Assembly: GCF_000003815.2 (NCBI RefSeq)
Contig: NC_049980.1
Coordinates: 31,230,155 to 31,262,276, forward strand
Origin: Branchiostoma floridae
Lineage: Eukaryota > Chordata > Leptocardii > Amphioxiformes > Branchiostomatidae
DNA length: 32,122 nt
Direction: 5' to 3'
The position numbers and the translations under genes are program-made. Below the pieces are notes generated by a model. The model was not told the origin of the DNA. It did not search any database and saw nothing but the letters and a program-made list of their open reading frames with translations. Positions 26,926 to 32,122 of this stretch are shown here, piece by piece (the stretch's first letter is position 1; the number at the start of each line of letters is the position of its first letter).

Positions 26926-27820
26926 ATCGTACTTGTGCTTGGGAAAGTGGTCTGATCATTACAATAAGTGCCACAGAAGTACATCATCAGTGAACATGCC
27001 AGACTCAATACAGTTTTGTGCAATTATTTATACAATGATTGTTATGATATGTGCAGGCTTCAATATAGGGTCTAATGTTGGCCTGATGCTTTAAGTACTA
27101 ACCTTTTTGAGGGTATGCTAAATAAGGCATTGAGAGCTTTGAAAAGCCATGACTAAAGATTATATTAACTTTACTTTATTGACAGTTACAGCTGAGATTA
27201 TCGTTATATACTGGCAGGTCAGAGATAAAGCCTTTTGTTAATAGTAATTGTAGTGATATTTGGCACCTTTAATGTAAATAAAGTACTAAGTAGTAGTTAT
27301 TTACTTACTTGATGGCAATTTCTTTGTTATCGACATATTTTGAAATTGAAAATGTCTTGGAGAAAACGAAACCAATTTTTAGCGTGTTAAATATCTTGAA
27401 TTTTGGATTCCTTAACATTTTGTTGTAGCAGTGGCTCTGGCTGCAACATTTTAGCTACATTGTACCTAACATAACGAATGAAACATTGTACCCACAAGGA
27501 TTACATGATGTTTGTACTGTAGCTGAATGACTTGTGCACAAAATGTGTCTAGGAATTTTTGTAACATTGCTGACCATACCATTTTCACAGCTTTTATATG
27601 TTGTGTTTGTAGGAAAAGCATACTCAGCCATTAGCATGAAAGTTCATCTGTGTTGGTAGAATACATTATAGAGAAATGTTATATCCAACACTGAAATCAA
27701 AATATAGGGACTTACCCCTCTAAATTTTCGGATGAACTCTGTCGACCTTTCTGATACTTATGACCCCCTCCTGCAATTGTGATGTTTTCCCCTTTGAGAA
27801 TTGCTGTCTATAGTGACCAC
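26926..27820 (+). other. No gene recognised; candidate poly(A) signal at 27277
   Basis: AT-rich sequence with AATAAA at 27277-27282. Short ORFs on both strands show no known family. It could be distal 3' UTR or intergenic. Confidence 0.5.
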
Positions 27821-27821
27821 T

Positions 27822-28046
27822 AGGGTTGGGTACCGGTACAGAAAATCCAGGTCCGGTTCAGGTCCAGAAGGTCAGGAGTCCAGGTCCAGACCTGAACCTG
27901 GACCTGATTCAGTATGTGAAAACTTGTGAATGGACGATGCTCAAAACTATGGTCCATTTCGCTACAAAGAAATCTTTTTGTTTTTCCGACCTGTCCAATA
28001 AGAAAAAACGGTTTTGTACCAGTACACCGTCCTGGTACCTAACCCT
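27822..28046. mobile_element. Non-autonomous element with AGGGTTGGGTACC ends
   Basis: AGGGTTGGGTACCGGTAC at the left and GGTACCTAACCCT at the right are inverted. AGTGACCAC occurs at 27812-27820 and 28047-28055. Inside are repeated CAGGTCC and GGACCTG words. A diverged relative is interrupted at 20340. Confidence 0.75.
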
Positions 28047-28144
28047 AGTGACCACCTGTCCGCACAGACCAGATTTCTTGGTCCTCTTAGTGGTCTTCTT
28101 GGGCAGTTTTGACTGTACTTCAAGCCACATGTAACATCGACTAT

Positions 28145-28346
28145 CATAATTCCACCAGGTGCCATTATACTGCCACCTCAAAAAACGTTAGTAAAGAGAT
28201 CTTCCCATGATTGTCTTGAACACCGCATGTTAAATATCTTAAATGTAATACAATTCAGATATTTAGGTGTTGAAGACAATCTTGAGAAGGCCTCTATAAC
28301 AACGTTTTTTTGAGGTGGTGGTATAATGGCACCTGGTGGAATTATG
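28145..28346. mobile_element. Fully palindromic MITE, 202 bp
   Basis: CATAATTCCACCAGGTGCCA pairs with TGGCACCTGGTGGAATTATG, arms about 45 bp; an inner pair GATTGTCTTGAACACC with GGTGTTGAAGACAATC extends the foldback almost to the centre. Confidence 0.85.
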
Positions 28347-28589
28347 AGAATGTATGTTAAACTTTGAAAACAAAAGCTTTGGACATTATTGATTTGTGAA
28401 CAACAAACCTACCAGTCGCAGTATAACCTTTGAAGCAACAGTTACTGTTGTTTCTTTTTTTTTAGGGGGGAGGGGGATTTGTACAGAAATGGTGATGAGT
28501 TGTTGAAGATCTCATTGAAATATTGATCCCTTCTGTTTACCTGTGAAACTTATTGATCCGTACATTGATCTGTTGAGATCCTTGACATC

Positions 28590-28820
28590 CCCTTTCACAC
28601 TGGTGATTGCGATTTCTATGCGACCAGAGATTCGACAGATTGCTCGACTAATTTTGTAGATAAAGAAAAAGTTTTGTTACATTTCGTCTGTCCTATCGTC
28701 CTTTGAATAATGCTTTTAAAGATGATCATGCGTCATATTCCGATGACGAAATCAAAGGTCACAAAAGTCCAATATTGGTCGCTGTATGGTCGCTTACCAA
28801 TTGCTGTCTGGTGGAAAGGG
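28590..28820. mobile_element. Possible old MITE
   Basis: CCCTTTCACAC at the left and GTGGAAAGGG at the right are roughly inverted, and TTCTATGCGACC has a partial counterpart GGTCGCTGTATGG. Ends are imperfect. Confidence 0.35.
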
Positions 28821-28899
28821 AGGCCTTACCTAAGATAACATTTGTACCTTCATAGATCAACAGTCATTGCTGTTAACAGAGGCTTGGGGGCAAGGCCTA

Positions 28900-29153
28900 G
28901 TAATCTCCGAGCAGATCCTACGGTAGCATAAGATAGTATCAAAAGCTGGCAGAGGAGAGAAGCCGGCTAAGGAGTGTATTTAGCTCCGGAAGCCAACCAC
29001 ACTCCTTGGCTGGCTTCCCTGCTTTGGCAGCTTTTGATATTATCCTCTGCTGCCGTAGGATCTGCTTGGAGATTATCTCAGGCCAGCTTCACTCCTTTGG
29101 CAATTTTTGATACTGTATCTCATGCTACTTTAGGATCTGTTTGGAGATCAAGG
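28900..29153. repeat. Inverted repeat plus a third direct copy
   Basis: 28900-28978 (TAATCTCCGAGCAGATCCTA) is the reverse complement of about 28999-29078 (TAGGATCTGCTTGGAGATTA). A third copy, 29080-29151, ends TAGGATCTGTTTGGAGATCA. All three contain a form of AGCTTTTGATA or ATTTTTGATA. Confidence 0.75.
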
Positions 29154-29633
29154 CCTATACCTCTCTTGGTATAGTCAGAAACGATAATGTAAATCCACAA
29201 ACAATGCTGAATATGAATATGTACTTATAGGGTCAGCTTCAATATCTGCATATTTGTATATTTATATTTTTATACATGGAGATTGAGATGCAACAATCAT
29301 GGTTTATGATTCGAATATTGTGTGAGCAAGCCATGCTCGGTGTTACATGTGTACATAGCAAAACTATTGTGAAAACCTTGTAGAAAAACCTTTTTTATAA
29401 TTGTTGTGCCTTAATACACTTCTGGAATGGCTGGGGGGGGGGGCAAAATGTGAGATTACCTGAATTAAGAGATGATGTTTATTACCCTTGCAATACTCTG
29501 TTCACAAAGCTTTGTCAAAAATCCCACCGATGAAAGTCAGCATGTGTCTTAGGGCTCGACCACATACGTTGAAAAACCACCAGGTACGATTGCAAACTTG
29601 GAACAAGTAACGTCCTTGCTTGGAATAAGCCCC
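29154..29633 (+). other. No feature recognised
   Basis: AT-rich sequence with a G run at 29433-29442. No coding sequence, RNA gene or element is seen. Confidence 0.5.
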
Positions 29634-29937
29634 TTAGACAGAGATCAGAACGCATGTGCGGCAACAGGAATTCTAGGTAATATGTCAAAGGTAAAGGCCA
29701 ACAGAAAGGAATTAAAAACCCATCTGGATGTTGTTGATGCAAATTGAAACAATGGTCAAGACAATGACTGGTAAAGGCCCACAGAAAGGAATTAAAAACC
29801 CATCTGAATGTTGTTATGCAAATTGTAACAATGGTCAAGACAATGACTGTTTTCTTTTTCAATGCCTTTATCTTTGACATATTATCCAGAGTACCTGTCG
29901 TCGCACATGCGTTCTGATGTCTGTGTAAGGGCTTATT
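29634..29937. mobile_element. MITE with ~75-bp arms and an 80-bp internal tandem duplication
   Basis: AATAAGCCCCTTAGACAGAG pairs with CTGTGTAAGGGCTTATT, and CAGAACGCATGTGCG with CGCACATGCGTTCTG. The centre holds two near-identical 80-bp units, 29691-29770 and 29771-29850. Confidence 0.85.
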
Positions 29938-30395
29938 GTTGTGCATGTGTCAGCTGCCTTGTTATAGAAATGCTGGCTTAGATCCTTGCTGGCAATTGGT
30001 TCTTGAAGCTTGAAAGTTCTACAACATCAAAATCGTATGGCTGCCTAGTACAACGTGTGTGACCAAACCATAAGCAGTAATACAGTAGCTGTACACAAAT
30101 AGCAAGTATATACTTAATGTATGATTGTGATGTGCCATCACTTTGGTTAGTTTTTTTATAACAAAGACTTTTTTTCGTTTTATCTTTGGCCGTTATAGTC
30201 ACCTTTCCTATGATTAGATTTCAGGAACAAAGCAAAGAATGACTGATCCAATGTAGAGTGATGTTATAATAGAGCCAATGAATGATGCAGTAAAGGAATA
30301 CAAAAACCTGATCTGTGAAATGTTCTCTTTTTTTTCTTTCATAAACTTTATTTCAGCTGCAACAACGCAGTACCACTGGAGCAATAAGTACAATT
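29938..30395 (+). other. No feature recognised
   Basis: AT-rich intergenic-type sequence. Nothing identifiable on either strand. Confidence 0.5.
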
Positions 30396-30815
30396 GAATG
30401 AATGAAAGACCTTTATTGTACATTCATGCCTCGACGGGCTAGGTACAGGTCACTGATAACAGACATGACTGATAACAGAATACATGTAACAAATATATGA
30501 AAAAACAACAGGATACAATTTAACTAGTTGAAGGTACTAAGCTAACAGGATGGTCGACATCTTCTCGCTTCTTTGTACAGGTGTAGATATAAGAACATAT
30601 AATGTTTGATATACAGGGTTTGTCTAGGCGCATCAAAAATAGAAATTTATCCGTTGCATTAAGATGTTCAAAATATGGGAACTCTTTTCTGATATATTCA
30701 TAAAGCACAATCCGTTCATTATGGTACAATTTACAGTGTAAAATAAAATGCTGTTCATCTTCTACATGTTGTAGATCACAAAATTGGCAGACTCTATGTG
30801 CTGGTATTGTGCTTC
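30396..30815 (-). mobile_element. LINE C-terminal fragment and 3' UTR, minus strand
   Basis: On the minus strand from about 30812 to 30520 the peptide reads AHRVCQFCDLQHVEDEQHFI, LHC, YHNERIVLYEYI and on to a stop. The CxxC...HxxxxC zinc-knuckle-like pattern followed by Y...R..L is typical of the C-terminus of non-LTR retrotransposon polyproteins. The 3' tail to 30396 ends in AATAAAGGTCTTTCATTCAT. The 5' part is missing and a stop lies just upstream, so it is a dead fragment. Confidence 0.8.
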
Positions 30816-31301
30816 ACACATTACACGTCGCAAAACATACCCTACACAATGTTTCATGTAGAATACCGTGCAACAGATACAATCTGAAAACAATACAGGC
30901 TTTTAACTAACATAATCATTTACACAAAATTAACAGTTATAACACCCATCTTAGTGTATTGAAGAAAAAAAAACCCACTAAAATCATACTTCCAGTGCGT
31001 CATTCTTTACTCCTTGGAAGGATGCGTTAATTTAAGCGTGTACATGTTCAACAATCACAATGTTTACAGACAGCATAGTGCATGTTGAAAGGAAACAGCG
31101 TAGATGTACAAACAATGAAATGGGTGTGTCGATGTCACGTTATTGTTCAGTTTATACAGTGATTAAATATTGAATATTCTGACTTCAAATGACCTGTCGG
31201 TCAAGGGAGCTGTGTTGTAGGGTGCCGACAGGGCTCCATGCTAAATTCGGAAAAGCAGTGACTGCATACGATTTACGCTAAATTCATGCGTCTTTTAAGT
31301 C
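30816..31301 (+). other. No feature recognised
   Basis: No gene, RNA or element recognised here. Confidence 0.5.
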
Positions 31302-31625
31302 AGCTTCACACGTGCGTATATAGTCGATCAAGTCCGTATGAGGTCCGCATGAAGTCTTAGCCTCTACCAGGCTCCACGGTTCGCTTGAAAATATTAGTAG
31401 CGTATTTGGACCAATATAGACATATGAGCATGCCAGAGGAGATAGCTGCCCGAGGAGTATGGTTTGCGACCAGCTAACTCGCCTGGCATCTTATCTGGCT
31501 ATGGTGATCTATGGTATATCGATATCTGTCCACTTCTTCTACTTATTTCCCAGTGACTTGTGGAGCCTCATAGAGGCTAAGACTTCCATACGGACCTCAA
31601 ACGGACTTATACGCACGCGTGAGCC
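31302..31625. mobile_element. MITE with ~70-bp inverted arms
   Basis: Arms 31302-31377 and 31560-31625: AAGTCCGTATGAGGTCCGCA pairs with TACGGACCTCAAACGGACTT, and AAGTCTTAGCCTCTACCAGG with CCTCATAGAGGCTAAGACTT. The inside has a small CGAGGAG hairpin region. No clear target duplication. Confidence 0.8.
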
Positions 31626-32122
31626 CACATGAATCGGTGTGCACGTGGACTACGCTTTAGTGTGCTTTAGTATTAAAAGTTAATGTAACGGAGGGTGCTG
31701 AAACTCCGGACGTCCCCTAACTTCGAACAGATTTTACCCCTTCACTCGAATTTTTAACTGTCTTACTCGTTACTATGCAAAAGTGATCTGAGTTTGTTTC
31801 CATCCACAGTGCTTAATAAAAAACGTAAAGAACCCAAGTTAACACATAGAGATGTCGTCTGGACATGGATGTGTGAGCAGTAACCTAGTTATTTAATTAA
31901 ACGTCACCATGAAAATGTGAGCATTTAAAATGGCTACGTTCGACGGAAATGGTCGCTCTTACGTCTAACCTACATCATCATGCAAATTTGTTTTACTAAC
32001 GAGGCTTTATGTACTGTTCCTTTAAAATTTTTCTTGCTCCTGACTTCACAAACTAAAAATGGCCGTCTACCGAGAAATGCGAACTAGTCACCCGTCATTT
32101 CTAAAAATATTTAGTCAATACT
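31626..32122 (+). other. No feature recognised
   Basis: End of the window. No coding exon or defined repeat could be supported. Confidence 0.5.

Noticed and set aside
29515-29946. 143-residue open frame, minus strand
   Set aside because: Most of it lies in the inverted-repeat element 29634-29937, and its internal duplication simply mirrors the DNA repeat.

Overview
The window looks like nuclear DNA from an invertebrate chordate, most likely an amphioxus (Branchiostoma). The reasons are an intron-rich gene that matches vertebrate p120 RasGAP almost residue for residue, AT-leaning introns of about 0.1-4 kb, very many short non-autonomous transposons and tRNA-headed SINEs, and junction-spanning minisatellites. 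The species is an inference; the gene is clear.

Positions 485-24688 (+) hold the 3' part of a RASA1 orthologue. I assembled 22 exons (w1-w22). All use GT-AG introns and all phases are compatible, giving 2301 nt and 766 residues before a TGA stop. The domains in order are SH3, second SH2, PH, C2, RasGAP and a short C-terminal tail. The poly-Gly/Pro N-terminus and first SH2 expected of the family lie upstream of the window. The FLVR-type SH2 arginine, the RasGAP arginine finger and the FLR...PAxxNP signature are intact, so the product should be an active Ras GTPase-activating protein recruited to phosphotyrosine.

The introns are full of repeats. Intron 1 has a minisatellite (594-1062), a degenerate ~125-bp satellite (1490-3125), a hAT-like element and a palindromic MITE. 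Later introns carry SINEs, LINE 3' ends, nested insertions and a family of hAT-like MITEs with perfect 8-bp target duplications (14243, 16375, 19179; a further copy at 26391 lies outside the gene).

The most unusual feature is repeated tandem duplication of exon-intron junctions within this one gene. The SH2 exon end (w5) is copied next to a 100-N gap. The PH exon end (w7) is copied at least six more times, with the splice donor retained in most copies. The C2 exon end (w13) is copied twice with the reading frame kept. The start of w14, with its acceptor, is copied once, also in frame. A 66-bp phase 1-1 cassette-like exon lies inside the w12-w13 intron.

From 24689 to the end I see no second gene. 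The region holds 3' UTR or intergenic DNA with inverted-repeat elements, a minus-strand LINE C-terminal fragment (30396-30815) and three relatives (two here, one in an intron) of a repeat with a hammerhead-ribozyme-like core.
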